64,000 nucleotides of DNA, from assembly GCF_003584645.1 (NCBI RefSeq), contig NZ_AP017928.1, forward strand, positions 5,345,501 to 5,409,500, given 5' to 3'. This DNA is from Methylocaldum marinum. Lineage in GTDB: Bacteria; Pseudomonadota; Gammaproteobacteria; Methylococcales; Methylococcaceae. The notes under the pieces are model-generated. The model searched no databases, was not told the DNA's origin, and was given only the letters and a program-made list of their open reading frames with translations. Of this stretch, positions 1 to 9,913 are shown piece by piece. Both the position numbers and the translations under genes were made by a program. The number at the start of each line of letters is the position of its first letter. The first letter of the stretch is position 1.

Positions 1-102
1 AATGCGAAAATTACCTTACTTCACGATGATGGTTTCAAAGCAAGCAAGTCACACTGGACAAAGCAAATAGCGCACCGATTTATAGAAACACTATTGGCGT
101 AG
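1..102 (+). CDS. C-terminal tail of an unidentified protein (partial)
   Basis: An open frame enters from the left edge and reads 33 codons to a TAG at 100-102. The translation is mixed and protein-like (HDDGFKASKSHW in its middle, ending FIETLLA). Codon use is AT-richer than in the housekeeping genes further right. So short an open frame could occur by chance, and no family is recognised. It is offered as the probable end of a gene that starts outside the window. Confidence 0.35.
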   Translation, partial: NAKITLLHDDGFKASKSHWTKQIAHRFIETLLA

Positions 103-552
103 CCTAACCGACCAAACTAATGACAGCAGACAAGGGAAATCTCGCGCTACTCTATGTGGTTTCGCACACAGCCGATTACCTTCGCCTAATATGGCCAGGT
201 CGGTCTTTTGTTATTTAATTCGGACTGCGTTTTTGTTTCAAAAAGCACAGCCAATTCACACAAGCGAAATATGAGGTCAATCACAAAAGCCTGACCCCTT
301 AGCTGCTAACCCGCACAAGTCGCTGGGTCGCGGTTTCGGAAGCTTCGCCCGGTGGATTCCGGCGGCACGACCGGCCGCTTTTCCATCGAAAACGATGTCA
401 AAAAATTTTACAGTTGCCTTCCCCGCACCGGGCGCGCTGTCATGGCCTTCAGAAAAGCCCTTGATAAACAGACGAATAGATGTTGGTTTTGTTTTTGCAT
501 GAAGGCAATCCGGGTAATTCCGCCCGCCATCCCGTGTACAAAGGAAACTGTC
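103..552. other. Intergenic, AT-rich, no gene seen
   Basis: No supported coding region. The first 170 bases are clearly AT-richer than the rest of the window. Open frames here lack a ribosome site and resemble nothing known. The stretch ends with AAGGAA 7 bases before the ATG at 553, which serves the PEP-CTERM gene. Confidence 0.6.
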
Positions 553-1163
553 ATGAGCAAGACCCAAGAAAAATTGCAGCAAGTTCCGTCTCTCCTGGCG
601 CGGTCCGCATCGGCTGCCGGAAGGCGCAACGCTCTGATCCGGAACCTGGCCGCCGCGGCTTTCCTGGCCGTCCTTCTGCCCCTGGACCGCGCTGAGGCCA
701 TCCCCATTGTCATGAACTTCACGACGGAGCCCGGTCTCGTGACCGGCACCATCGTCTGGGACGCCGACTCCCCCACCTCGCCCATCAACAGCCTCAGCTC
801 CATCGATCTGAGCATCGATGGGCACGACTTTACCCTAGCCGAGGTCGGCTTCGCTGTCGGCTTCGAAAATGATGGGGTAATCGGGGGCTTGGTGAGCGGT
901 GTCGGTGGGCTCTTTTTCAGTAACAATGATTTCAGGATTGAATGGGACGCGGCAAATTTGACTCCTATCTCATTCATTTACACCATCCCCACCTCCGGGG
1001 GGGCCTTGTTTCTACCTCGACTTTCACCCAGTTCAGCGTGACAGCGCAACAAGCGGTGCCGGAACCCGCGACCCTGACCCTCCTCGCGGCGGGTCTCACC
1101 GCGGGGCGCCTCGCCCGGCGCCGGCCTGTGCAAGCTTCGGCACCGCGGTACAAACCGGTATGA
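553..1163 (+). pseudogene. PEP-CTERM sorted exported protein, frameshifted
   Basis: The ATG at 553 follows AAGGAA and opens a 163-residue frame. It has a basic N-terminus, a hydrophobic segment (AAAFLAVLLPL) and a likely cleavage after AEA, followed by a Ser/Gly/Asp-rich body. That frame ends at 1041. The frame one base back continues from about 1002 to a TGA at 1161-1163 and carries a textbook PEP-CTERM tail: VPEPATLTLL, a short hydrophobic helix, then RRR. The switch point is a run of seven G at 997-1003; an eighth G would join the two frames seamlessly. PEP-CTERM proteins are exported and sorted by exosortase, usually together with exopolysaccharide. This copy is either inactivated, phase-variable or a sequencing error in the homopolymer. 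The body of the protein has no recognised domain. Confidence 0.75.
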
Positions 1164-1966
1164 TCTTTTGCCCATACTCAGGCTGATCTTCTCGAGCAAC
1201 ACGTGTAGGGCGTATTAGCTTTAGCGTAATTCACCGAATGGAGATTCCCATGCGGCGGAATAAGCGAGTACGCCCTTCCGCCCTTCATGGCCTCAACCCT
1301 GAGCCGCCGAACTCCGCTGGAGTTCGAACAACAGTGGCAAATAGCAGCCTGACTTTTTTGTCCGGAAAACTCTTGCCATATGAGACTGTTGGACGACACG
1401 GGTCGGAATAGCGGGAGCGTATTGAAATCGAAAGCAAAAAACGAAAGCCTGACACCCTCTCCTTTCACCCTTTCACTTTCATTTCACCCTTTCCAGGCCG
1501 AGGTGGCGCGGTGGCATTGAGTGGTCGCGCCCGCGCCCGGGGCTTGTGCGACCGAGCTCGTCTGTCCTTCACTTCGGACGGGTCGGGTAGACCGCGAACC
1601 TCCGCGTCTTCGGCGCGCTGCGATTCAGGGAGTTGCCGGGCTTGAACGCTCTCCCTGTCCCACACTTTGTCCAGCGCGGCAGTTGTCCTGGAATGGTTCA
1701 CTGGATAAACTGGAGACGTGTGGAGGTGGTGATTTGTACCCTGTTCTGGGCCAGTGAGCCGGCTGGACGTTTTTGGCGGACAGCGGCCGTCTCCGCAGCC
1801 TTACCGGGTAAGGCCAAGAGCTCTACACTTACAGAACCCCTGTCAGGCGGAGCCAGTCTGACGCAGATCTGTCCCTCAGTCAGTCCGACGTCACCGGCGG
1901 CTTGCGTGGATACTTTCTTCGCTCCAGGGGGCGAAAGATTGTTCTAAAAAAGAGGGGGAAACGAAG
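1164..1966. other. 800-bp stretch without a supported gene
   Basis: Short open frames occur on both strands but none has a ribosome site, sensible start or recognisable product. A pyrimidine-rich patch near 1461-1493 repeats TTTCACCCTTTC at 1463-1474 and 1482-1493. AAAGCCTGAC occurs at about 1444 and also near 275. The stretch looks like decayed mobile or intergenic DNA. Its last bases carry AGAGGGGG ahead of the ATG at 1967. Confidence 0.55.
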
Positions 1967-2554
1967 ATGAGATATGTCAAGGCAAAAAGTGTGGAGGAGG
2001 CGAAGGAGCTCTTTGACGGGTTCTTTTCCCATAATTACTCCTACAAACCCCAAAACTGCAAAAGCGCGTATACCCTTCCCCAGCAGCGCTGGTACAAGGT
2101 CAACAAAGACGGCCCCGACGACGCGCCGTACACTTTCCAGCATCTATACAGATTTTATCTCTTGCCCAAAATCGAGAAATGCTTCAAAGCTGAACCCAAC
2201 GGGGTGTTGGCGCTCCTCGGTCCCGGCTGCCACAGGCTCACCGTCATAGCCTTCGGTACCCCCGCCTGGAAAAGGCGAGGGCCTGTTTATTCCGAAACGA
2301 AGCCCAAGGGGCTTTCCAACTCTACCGATGTCGAACTGCTCACGTATCATCGGGCGCACCCTGCCGTTAAGGCGCTCAAGATGGCGAAGGGCATCGGAAA
2401 GTTCGGCGGTGATGTCGTGGACGGGATCCTCCAAGGATTGACGGACGTTTTGTTTTTACCCGACACAGTTGGGAATATGGCGGGAAACGCGTTGGTAAAG
2501 GTTTTCGAGAAAGACGAGCAAGTCAGTAGCTGGGAGGGCAGTGTCCATTTTTAG
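1967..2554 (+). CDS. Uncharacterised protein, 3' end replaced by an IS1-family insertion
   Basis: 195 residues with a strong ribosome site (AGAGGGGG). No signal peptide is evident. The N-terminal half is rich in aromatic and basic residues. Around residues 145-180 lies a Gly-rich, possibly amphipathic stretch (GGDVVDGILQGL, then LPDTVGNMAGNALV). No family is recognised. The TAG stop at 2552-2554 lies within the first bases of the left inverted repeat of the insertion sequence, so the original C-terminus has probably been lost. The frame beyond the element (3355-3396) reads KKIVIWFLVLAQL before a stop, but nothing proves that this was the original end. Confidence 0.6.
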   Translation: MRYVKAKSVEEAKELFDGFFSHNYSYKPQNCKSAYTLPQQRWYKVNKDGPDDAPYTFQHLYRFYLLPKIEKCFKAEPNGVLALLGPGCHRLTVIAFGTPAWKRRGPVYSETKPKGLSNSTDVELLTYHRAHPAVKALKMAKGIGKFGGDVVDGILQGLTDVLFLPDTVGNMAGNALVKVFEKDEQVSSWEGSVHF

Positions 2555-2574
2555 TGAGTAACTAGAGAATGATG
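2552..2574 (+). repeat. Left inverted repeat of the IS1-family element
   Basis: Begins TAGTGAGTAAC and ends GAGAATGATG. It matches the reverse complement of 3330-3352 at 20 of 23 positions. It supplies the stop codon of the gene to its left and, on the other strand, the apparent stop of the InsB-like frame. Confidence 0.85.
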
Positions 2575-3026
2575 TGATCGAGATTGTAGGAGTGAAAAAA
2601 AGGCCTTATGGGGGCTTCGTGTATGTGGATCGATTTGGAGAAGGCCAGGGTTTTTCGGGAATAGAGCGCCAAGCGTTAGCGCAAGGTATTGTTCCAGCGC
2701 TCGACGTGAACCGTTCGACCCGCCGATTTCCGGCAACGCCGATGTTGGTTTACGGGCATCACAGCGGCATACGGTTCCCAGCTATCGGTGTAGACCTGAG
2801 CCTCACGATAGCGGGTCGGAAGTCGGTTCCACCGTTGGCGGGCCGTGGCTTCCGTGCGGTCGCCCAAAGTCGGCCACGATTTGGCGAGAGTGCGGGGCGA
2901 AGGCGATTCACAGCCACACCGGTGTGGCCTTCCGGCCAACATCGTGCCGGACCTCATCGCATTCAAGCACGGGTGGGTCTCCGCTGGCCTGCGGCGGTTC
3001 GGCCACGGTGATGCTCAGCGGCGGCA
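2562..3026 (-). pseudogene. InsB-like IS1 transposase, multiply broken
   Basis: Reading through several frames recovers an IS1 InsB-type protein: LPPLSITVAEPP, then VLECDEV (first acidic motif), RQIVA, LGDRTEATARQRW, YTDSWEPYAA, and HVERWNNTLR followed by RLALYSRKTLAFSKS. At least four lesions interrupt it: a TGA at 2908-2910 where IS1 has Trp, a frame change between RQIVA and LGDR at about 2880, a TAA at 2676-2678 where IS1 has Gln after NTLR, and an extra base in the T run at about 2651-2655. It is also out of frame with the InsA-like part. Confidence 0.85.
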
Positions 3027-3292
3027 GCCTTTGGACTGTTTTTGAGCCACTTGGCGACCGTGGCGGGTGCGACGCCAAAGGTCCGTTGGAGTCCCCGTAA
3101 GCTGCTGCGCTCCTGATAGGCGCGCAGAATCTGTTCGCGCTCGGCCTCGGAATAGCCGCGGGGAGAGGGATTTTGACGACATGGTCGGCCACAGGTGTGG
3201 CACAGGAATCGTTGTTTCCCGTTCGGTGCGCGACCGTTTCGAACGATCCGATCACTTCCGCAGTGCTGACACAGAAGAATTTGAACCACCAT
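2963..3292 (-). pseudogene. InsA-like IS1 regulatory protein, probably defective
   Basis: 109 residues from an ATG at 3290-3292. The N-terminus has paired Cys motifs of a zinc ribbon (CQHCGSDRIVRNG, then FLCHTCGR). A helix-turn-helix follows (LRGLQRTFGVAPATVAKWLKN). The last 20 or so residues (AEHHRGRTAAGQ...) are out-of-frame sequence, because the InsB-like frame lies one base forward. IS1 normally makes InsAB' by a -1 shift at A6C. Here the run is only five A and the shift needed is +1, so the usual mechanism does not apply. Confidence 0.8.
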
Positions 3293-3329
3293 CGCTGAGA
3301 CCTCTAAAGCATTGATCTACTTTAGACGT

Positions 3330-3352
3330 CATCATTCTCAGGTTATTCACTA
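3330..3352 (-). repeat. Right inverted repeat of the IS1-family element
   Basis: On the minus strand it reads TAGTGAATAACC then GAGAATGATG. It differs from the left end at three positions (7, 12 and 13). It sets the outer boundary of the element about 40 bp upstream of the InsA-like start. Confidence 0.85.
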
Positions 3353-3458
3353 CCAAGAAAATCGTCATCTGGTTTCTCGTTCTTGCACAGCTTTAGAAAG
3401 AGTCGGGCTTTGCCTTTTTATATTGGATCAGGTCGTCCCATTCGGTCGAAAAACCACC

Positions 3459-5034
<1,576 letters not shown>

Positions 5035-5042
<8 letters not shown>

Positions 5043-6198
5043 GCGGTTCCATCCGTAAACGGCCGTTGATCACTCTGAGTTGTCGTTCGCCCTGAAGGAG
5101 GGCTTTCAGTTCCGTACCAGCCATCGTCTTGCGCCACCCTTGAAGCAGTTTCGATTGTTCAGGCTCTTCCATCAATAGTTCCAGGTCCTTGCGGCCTCCG
5201 AGAATCGCCGGATTCAAGGTGTGCTGCGCGGCCCGCAAGCGCACCACGGCGGTCAGCACGTCGAGCAGCGCTTCTTGTTCGGGCGTCTTCTTGGTCTGCC
5301 GCGGCCTGAGGGAAACCGCCGGCGGAGGGCGATGTTTCGCCTCGTCGATGATTCGGCACAATTGGCTGCCGTAACGCTTGAGTGTACGTTCCTCCAGTCC
5401 CCGGATCAGCTTGAACTTGTCGGCATTCGTCGGCTGCAGCCGTGCGAGATCGAACAAAACCTCGTCCTTGACCAGCCAGCTGCGTGGAATGTCCTGCTGG
5501 CGCGCATTGTCCTCGCGCCAGGCTGCAAGGGCCTGTAATACGGCGAGCTGGGACGCATTCAGCTGATAATGTCCGCTGATACGCTGCCAAGCTTGATCGG
5601 GCGCATTCTCGTAAAGCTTCGGATCGAGCAGGGCGGCGAAATCGCCTTCCGGCCAGTCCAGGCGGCCCAAGGCTTCCAGTCGCTGGCACAGTTTCAGGTA
5701 AGCGGTTCCGAGATGGATGACGTCGTCGGCCGCATAGCGCAATTGCGCATCGGCCAGGGGCCGGAGCGACCAGTCGGTGCGCGCATGTCCTTTGCCCAAG
5801 GTTATTCCGAGCAGTTCCGAAATCAGTCCGGCATAGCTGATTTGTTCGGGCAAGCCGATCAGGGGAGCCGCGATCTGGGTGTCGAAGATCGGCGCCGGCA
5901 GTTTTCCCCATAGATGAAAAAAGATTTCCAAATCCTGCCGCCCGGCGTGAAATACCTTGGTGATGGCGGGATCGAACAGCAAATCCGCCACCGGCTCCAA
6001 GGATTCGAGCGCGAGCGGATCGATGCAGGCGACCTTGTCGGCGGTCGCGATCTGGAGCAGGCAGAATTTCGGAAAGTAGGTTTTCTCGCGCAAGAACTCG
6101 GTGTCCACGGCGAGCCATGGGGAGGACTTTACGGTCTTGCAAAAGTCCCGGAGTTGGTCGAGCGAGTCGATGTAGCTGATTTGGGAAAAGGGCGTCAT
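5035..6198 (-). CDS. rnd: Ribonuclease D
   Basis: 387 residues, normal for RNase D, a 3'-5' exoribonuclease that trims tRNA and other structured RNAs. The DEDDy exonuclease domain is complete: DTEF near residue 33 (motif I), HAGRQDLEIF (motif II) and YAADDVIHL (motif III, with the Tyr and Asp). It is followed by one or two HRDC helical domains. The ATG lies at 6196-6198 without a clear Shine-Dalgarno sequence. It is divergent from etfB and is followed by the two-domain kinase with an 8-bp overlap. Confidence 0.95.
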
Positions 6199-6230
6199 GT
6201 CAAAGGGGTGCTTTTTAGAGTCATGAAGTT

Positions 6231-6236
6231 ATTATA
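6231..6236 (-). promoter_or_regulatory. Possible -10 box for rnd
   Basis: Read on the minus strand the hexamer is TATAAT, 33-38 bases upstream of the rnd start codon, in the 86-bp divergent gap with etfB. No good -35 hexamer is seen at the right spacing. Confidence 0.35.
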
Positions 6237-6284
6237 TGGCCTAGGGACGAAGAATACGCTCCCGCCGATGATCCGAGGTGGCGC

Positions 6285-7034
6285 ATGAAGATATTGGTGA
6301 GTGTGAAGCGCGTGGTGGATTACAACGTGCGCATTCAGGTGAAGCCGGACGGCTCGGGCGTCATGCTGGACGGGGTGAAGATGAGCATGAACCCGTTCGA
6401 CGAGATCGCCCTGGAAGAGGCGATTCGCCTTAAGGAGGCCGGCAAGGCGACCGAGATCGTGGCGGTTGCGCTCGGGCCGCAGGCGGTACAGGAGCAACTC
6501 CGGAGCGCCTTGGCGCTGGGCGCGGATCGGGCGATCCACATGCCGCTGGACACGGCGCCTCAACCCATCAATGTCGCACGCGCCCTGGCCGGGCTCGCCC
6601 GGCGCGAAAATCCCGATCTAATCCTCATGGGCAAGCAGGCCATCGACGACGACTGCAACCAGACTCCTCAGATGGTGGCGGCGCTGCTCGACTGGCCCCA
6701 GGCGACCTTTGCTTCCAGAATCGAATTGAATGACAAGTCTGCCACGGTCGCCCGCGAGGTGGATGCCGGACTCGAATTTCTGTCGGTCGATCTGCCGGCG
6801 GTGATTTCCGCCGACCTTCGGCTCAATGTTCCCCGTTATCCCAAGTTGCCGGACATCATGAAGGCGCGCCGTCTTCCGATCGAAACGGCCACGCCGGAGG
6901 ACTTGGGCGTGGAGTTCGTGCCGGAAGCCAGGCTGCTCAAAGTCGCGCCGCCGCCAAAGCGCCAGGCCGGCCGGAAAGTGGCTTCGGTCGACGAGCTGGT
7001 GGCGGCCGTGCGCGAGCGAGGGCTGTTGTCATGA
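6285..7034 (+). CDS. etfB: Electron transfer flavoprotein beta subunit
   Basis: 249 residues, full length. It begins MKILVSVKRVVDYNV, the usual EtfB N-terminus, and has the AMP-binding region around LILMGKQAIDDDCNQTP. With EtfA it forms the soluble heterodimer that takes electrons from acyl-CoA and related dehydrogenases and passes them to ETF-ubiquinone oxidoreductase. It is the first gene of a tight three-gene operon; its stop overlaps the etfA start by 4 bp (ATGA). The dehydrogenases that feed it are not in this window. Confidence 0.95.
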   Translation: MKILVSVKRVVDYNVRIQVKPDGSGVMLDGVKMSMNPFDEIALEEAIRLKEAGKATEIVAVALGPQAVQEQLRSALALGADRAIHMPLDTAPQPINVARALAGLARRENPDLILMGKQAIDDDCNQTPQMVAALLDWPQATFASRIELNDKSATVAREVDAGLEFLSVDLPAVISADLRLNVPRYPKLPDIMKARRLPIETATPEDLGVEFVPEARLLKVAPPPKRQAGRKVASVDELVAAVRERGLLS

Positions 7035-7984
7035 GCAAGGTATTGGTGATTGCCGAGCACGACGGCGAAATATTGAATCCTTCGACTTCGAGAACCGTGG
7101 CCTGCGCGCTGGCTCTCGGTCCGGAGGCGGTCGATGTGGCGGTGTTCGCCGAGGCGGAGACCAAGCCCGTGCAAGCCGCAGCTCGGTTGAACGGCGTGAC
7201 CCGGGTGTTGCTGGTCGAACATGCCGCCAACCGGAGCCCAGTGGCGGCGGTTCTGGCGCCGCAAGTTTACGCGCTGGCCAGGGACTACACTCATGTGCTG
7301 GCGCCGGCGACCACCTTCGGCAAGGACGTTTTGCCGCGCGCGGCGGCGCTGCTCGGCGTACCCCAAGTGAGCGACGTCATGCGGGTGATCGACCGGAATG
7401 TCTTCGAGCGGCCGATTTATGCCGGAAATGCCCTGGAAACGATCGAAACGCCGCCGGGCATCGTCGTCGCGACCGTGCGTACGGCTTCATTCAAGGCGGT
7501 TCCGGAGACGGGATCGGCGCCCGTGGAAAAAATCAGCCTCGATTTCGACTGCCCGACCCACACGCGTTTTCTCCGGGTCGAAGGTTCGTCCGCCGGCGGG
7601 CGTCCCGATCTTCAATCGGCCCGCGTCGTGGTGTCCGGCGGGCGGGGTTTAGGAGCTAAGGAAAACTTCGATTTGATCTATGCCCTGGCGGATCGTCTGG
7701 GCGCCGCGGTCGGCGCGTCCCGCGCGGCGGTGGACGCCGGATTCGTTCCGAACGACTTGCAGGTGGGGCAGACCGGCAAGATCATCGCGCCCGAGCTCTA
7801 TCTGGCCTTCGGCATTTCCGGAGCGATACAGCATCTCGCGGGAATCAAGGACGCGGGGACCATCGTTGCGGTCAACAAGGACCCCGATGCGCCCATCTTC
7901 GAAGTGGCCGATATCGGTCTGGTGGGCGATCTGTTCGAGGTGCTTCCGACCTTGCTCGAGGCTCTGCCCAAGGGCGGATCGTGA
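7031..7984 (+). CDS. etfA: Electron transfer flavoprotein alpha subunit
   Basis: 317 residues. The N-terminal domain is EtfB-like. The C-terminal FAD-binding domain carries VVSGGRGLG, the conserved VGQTGKIIAPELY and FGISGAIQH segments, and VAVNKDPDAPIF. It binds the FAD that shuttles electrons between dehydrogenases and ETF-QO. It overlaps etfB and the ETF-QO gene by 4 bp each, indicating translational coupling and fixed stoichiometry. Confidence 0.96.
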   Translation: MSKVLVIAEHDGEILNPSTSRTVACALALGPEAVDVAVFAEAETKPVQAAARLNGVTRVLLVEHAANRSPVAAVLAPQVYALARDYTHVLAPATTFGKDVLPRAAALLGVPQVSDVMRVIDRNVFERPIYAGNALETIETPPGIVVATVRTASFKAVPETGSAPVEKISLDFDCPTHTRFLRVEGSSAGGRPDLQSARVVVSGGRGLGAKENFDLIYALADRLGAAVGASRAAVDAGFVPNDLQVGQTGKIIAPELYLAFGISGAIQHLAGIKDAGTIVAVNKDPDAPIFEVADIGLVGDLFEVLPTLLEALPKGGS

Positions 7985-9618
7985 CTCGCGAAAGCCTTAA
8001 GTTCGACGTTGTCATCGTCGGTGCCGGCCCCGCGGGACTGTCCGCCGCCTGTCGTCTGATGCAGCTGGCCAATGAGGCCGGAAAATCGCTCCGGGTCTGC
8101 GTCGTCGAGAAGGGCGCGGAGGTCGGCGCCCACATCATTTCGGGCGCCGTGTTCGAGCCGATCGCCCTGACCGAGCTATTCTCGGACTGGAAAGAGCAGG
8201 GCGCGCCCGTCACCGTGCCTGTCGAACTCGATGAACTGCATTACCTTCTCGGCGAAAGACGCTCGATCAAAGCACCCGGCTTTCTGATACCGAAACCGAT
8301 GCGCAACGAGGGCAATTACGTGATCAGCCTGGGCCGTTTGTGCCGATGGCTGGCGGAACGGGCCGAAGCTCTCGGAGCCGAGATATTCACCGGGTTCGCC
8401 GCGGCCGATGTGCTTTATGACGACGCGGGCGCAGTAGCCGGCGTCGTCACGGGCGACATGGGCATTGCCAGGGACGGTTCAAAGAAGCCGAACTATCAGC
8501 CGGGCGTGGAGCTGCGCACGCCCTACACGATTTTTGCCGAAGGCTGCCGCGGACATTTGGGCAAGCGGCTGATGGAGCGCTTCGAATTGCGGCGGGACAT
8601 CGATCCGCAGCATTACGGCATCGGCATCAAGGAAATCTGGCGCATCGATCCGTCGCGTCACCGGCCGGGGCACGTGGTCCATACGCTGGGCTGGCCCCTG
8701 GACAACGAAACGGAAGGCGGCGGCTTCGTATACCACGGCGAGGACGGACTGGTTTCGCTCGGTCTCATCGTCGCCCTGAATTACCGGAATCCCTATCTGA
8801 ATCCGTTCAACGAAATGCAGCGTTGGAAGCACCATCCGGTGGTGCGCCCGTTCCTCGAAGGCGGAACCCGGATCGGCTACGGCGCCCGCGCGGTGAACAA
8901 GGGCGGCTGGCAGTCGGTGCCGAAGCTGTCTTTTCCGGGTGGCGTGATGGCGGGTTGCGAGGCCGGGTTTCTCAACCCGGTGAAGATCAAGGGCAATCAT
9001 ACCGCCATGAAGACCGGCATGCTGGCGGCGGAAGCGGTGTTCGAGGCGCTGGAAACGGACGGAATTCCGGATTTGGACGGGCGCTACCGCGGGTCATGGG
9101 TCGATGGAGAGTTGTTTCGGGGCCGGAACTTCGGTCCCGCGCTGGCGAAGTTCGGAACGCTCGCTGGAAGCGCGTTCATTTGGATCGATCAGAATATCTT
9201 CCGGGGAAAGCTGCCGTTTACCCTGCACAATCGCGTTCCGGATCACGCCTCGCTGGCACGGGCCGCGGACAGCCGTAAGATCGATTATCCCAAGCCGGAC
9301 GGCGCGCTGAGCTTTGACAAGCTGTCCTCGGTCTATCTCTCCAACACCAATCACGAGGAAGACCAGCCCTGCCATCTGGTTCTGACCGATCCGGCCATCC
9401 CGATTTCACGGAACCTGCCGCTGTACGACGAACCGGCACAGCGCTATTGTCCGGCGGCGGTTTACGAAATCGTGGCGGCGCCGGGAGGGCCGGCCCGATT
9501 CCAGATCAACGCGCAGAACTGCGTTCACTGCAAAGTATGCGACATCAAGGACCCGGCGCAAAACATCAACTGGGTGGCGCCCGAAGGCGGGGGCGGGCCG
9601 AATTACGTGAATATGTAA
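7981..9618 (+). CDS. Electron transfer flavoprotein-ubiquinone oxidoreductase
   Basis: 545 residues. The FAD fold opens with VVIVGAGPAGLSAA near residue 12. The C-terminus has the ferredoxin-like [4Fe-4S] motif NCVHCKVCDIKDP and the family ending PNYVNM. It is a monotopic membrane enzyme that takes electrons from reduced ETF and reduces ubiquinone. The start is GTG, overlapping the etfA stop by 4 bp. Co-location with etfBA gives a self-contained dehydrogenase-to-quinone electron route. Confidence 0.96.
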   Translation: MTRESLKFDVVIVGAGPAGLSAACRLMQLANEAGKSLRVCVVEKGAEVGAHIISGAVFEPIALTELFSDWKEQGAPVTVPVELDELHYLLGERRSIKAPGFLIPKPMRNEGNYVISLGRLCRWLAERAEALGAEIFTGFAAADVLYDDAGAVAGVVTGDMGIARDGSKKPNYQPGVELRTPYTIFAEGCRGHLGKRLMERFELRRDIDPQHYGIGIKEIWRIDPSRHRPGHVVHTLGWPLDNETEGGGFVYHGEDGLVSLGLIVALNYRNPYLNPFNEMQRWKHHPVVRPFLEGGTRIGYGARAVNKGGWQSVPKLSFPGGVMAGCEAGFLNPVKIKGNHTAMKTGMLAAEAVFEALETDGIPDLDGRYRGSWVDGELFRGRNFGPALAKFGTLAGSAFIWIDQNIFRGKLPFTLHNRVPDHASLARAADSRKIDYPKPDGALSFDKLSSVYLSNTNHEEDQPCHLVLTDPAIPISRNLPLYDEPAQRYCPAAVYEIVAAPGGPARFQINAQNCVHCKVCDIKDPAQNINWVAPEGGGGPNYVNM

Positions 9619-9665
9619 TTCCATTCATCGAACAACCCGACAATATTCTTTAGCCGGGACGTGGC

Positions 9666-9840
9666 GTCGGGAAAGGGTTCCAGACTTACTGGGTGCACGG
9701 TCGTAGGTCGACAATCCTTTGCCGACGAAAGCCTGCGCCGAGCCGCGACGTTGGGAAGGGCGGCTCCGGCGCTCCCGGAGACACCGTTTGCGATTGGAAA
9801 GGATTCCCGACCAATTCGCGAGTGCCCGTACAGTTAGGTA
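9666..9840. repeat. Dispersed hairpin repeat, one full and one partial copy, between etfQO and ubiA
   Basis: The full copy spans 9666-9726. It has a left part GTCGGGAAAGGGTTCC and a right hairpin at 9707-9726 (GTCGACAA, then TTGCCGAC). A left-half copy follows at about 9797-9840 (GGAAAGGATTCCCGAC). Related copies lie at 41693-41756 and 59504-59563, with a single hairpin half at 31153-31170. All are intergenic. The unit resembles REP/BIME-type repeats. It occupies most of the 295-bp gap between two convergent genes, in which no gene is seen. Confidence 0.7.
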
Positions 9841-9913
9841 TGAAAATGCTTCAACGCTTATTCCGGCCTACAAAATGGCTTCTTTGATCGAGATCTGGAA
9901 TTCAACAGGCGGT

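Larger units (their letters stand above)
2552..3352 (-). mobile_element. Degenerate IS1-family insertion sequence
   Basis: About 800 bp bounded by imperfect inverted repeats at 2552-2574 and 3330-3352. Inside, on the minus strand, lie an InsA-like zinc-ribbon/helix-turn-helix frame and an InsB-like DDE transposase broken by several lesions. The size fits the IS1 family (E. coli IS1 is 768 bp). If the ends are extended by two bases, the right end begins GGTAGTGA, close to the IS1 pattern GGTnnTG. No 8-9 bp target duplication is visible at either choice of end, consistent with an old insertion. It cannot transpose by itself. Confidence 0.85.

Noticed and set aside
1465..1947. Short open frames on both strands in the gene-poor stretch
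   Set aside because: No ribosome sites, no sensible domains, and Arg/Pro-rich composition typical of chance frames.
2963..3050. Classic IS1 -1 programmed frameshift joining InsA and InsB
   Set aside because: The slippery A run is one base short and the InsB-like frame needs +1, while later stop codons would end the product anyway.
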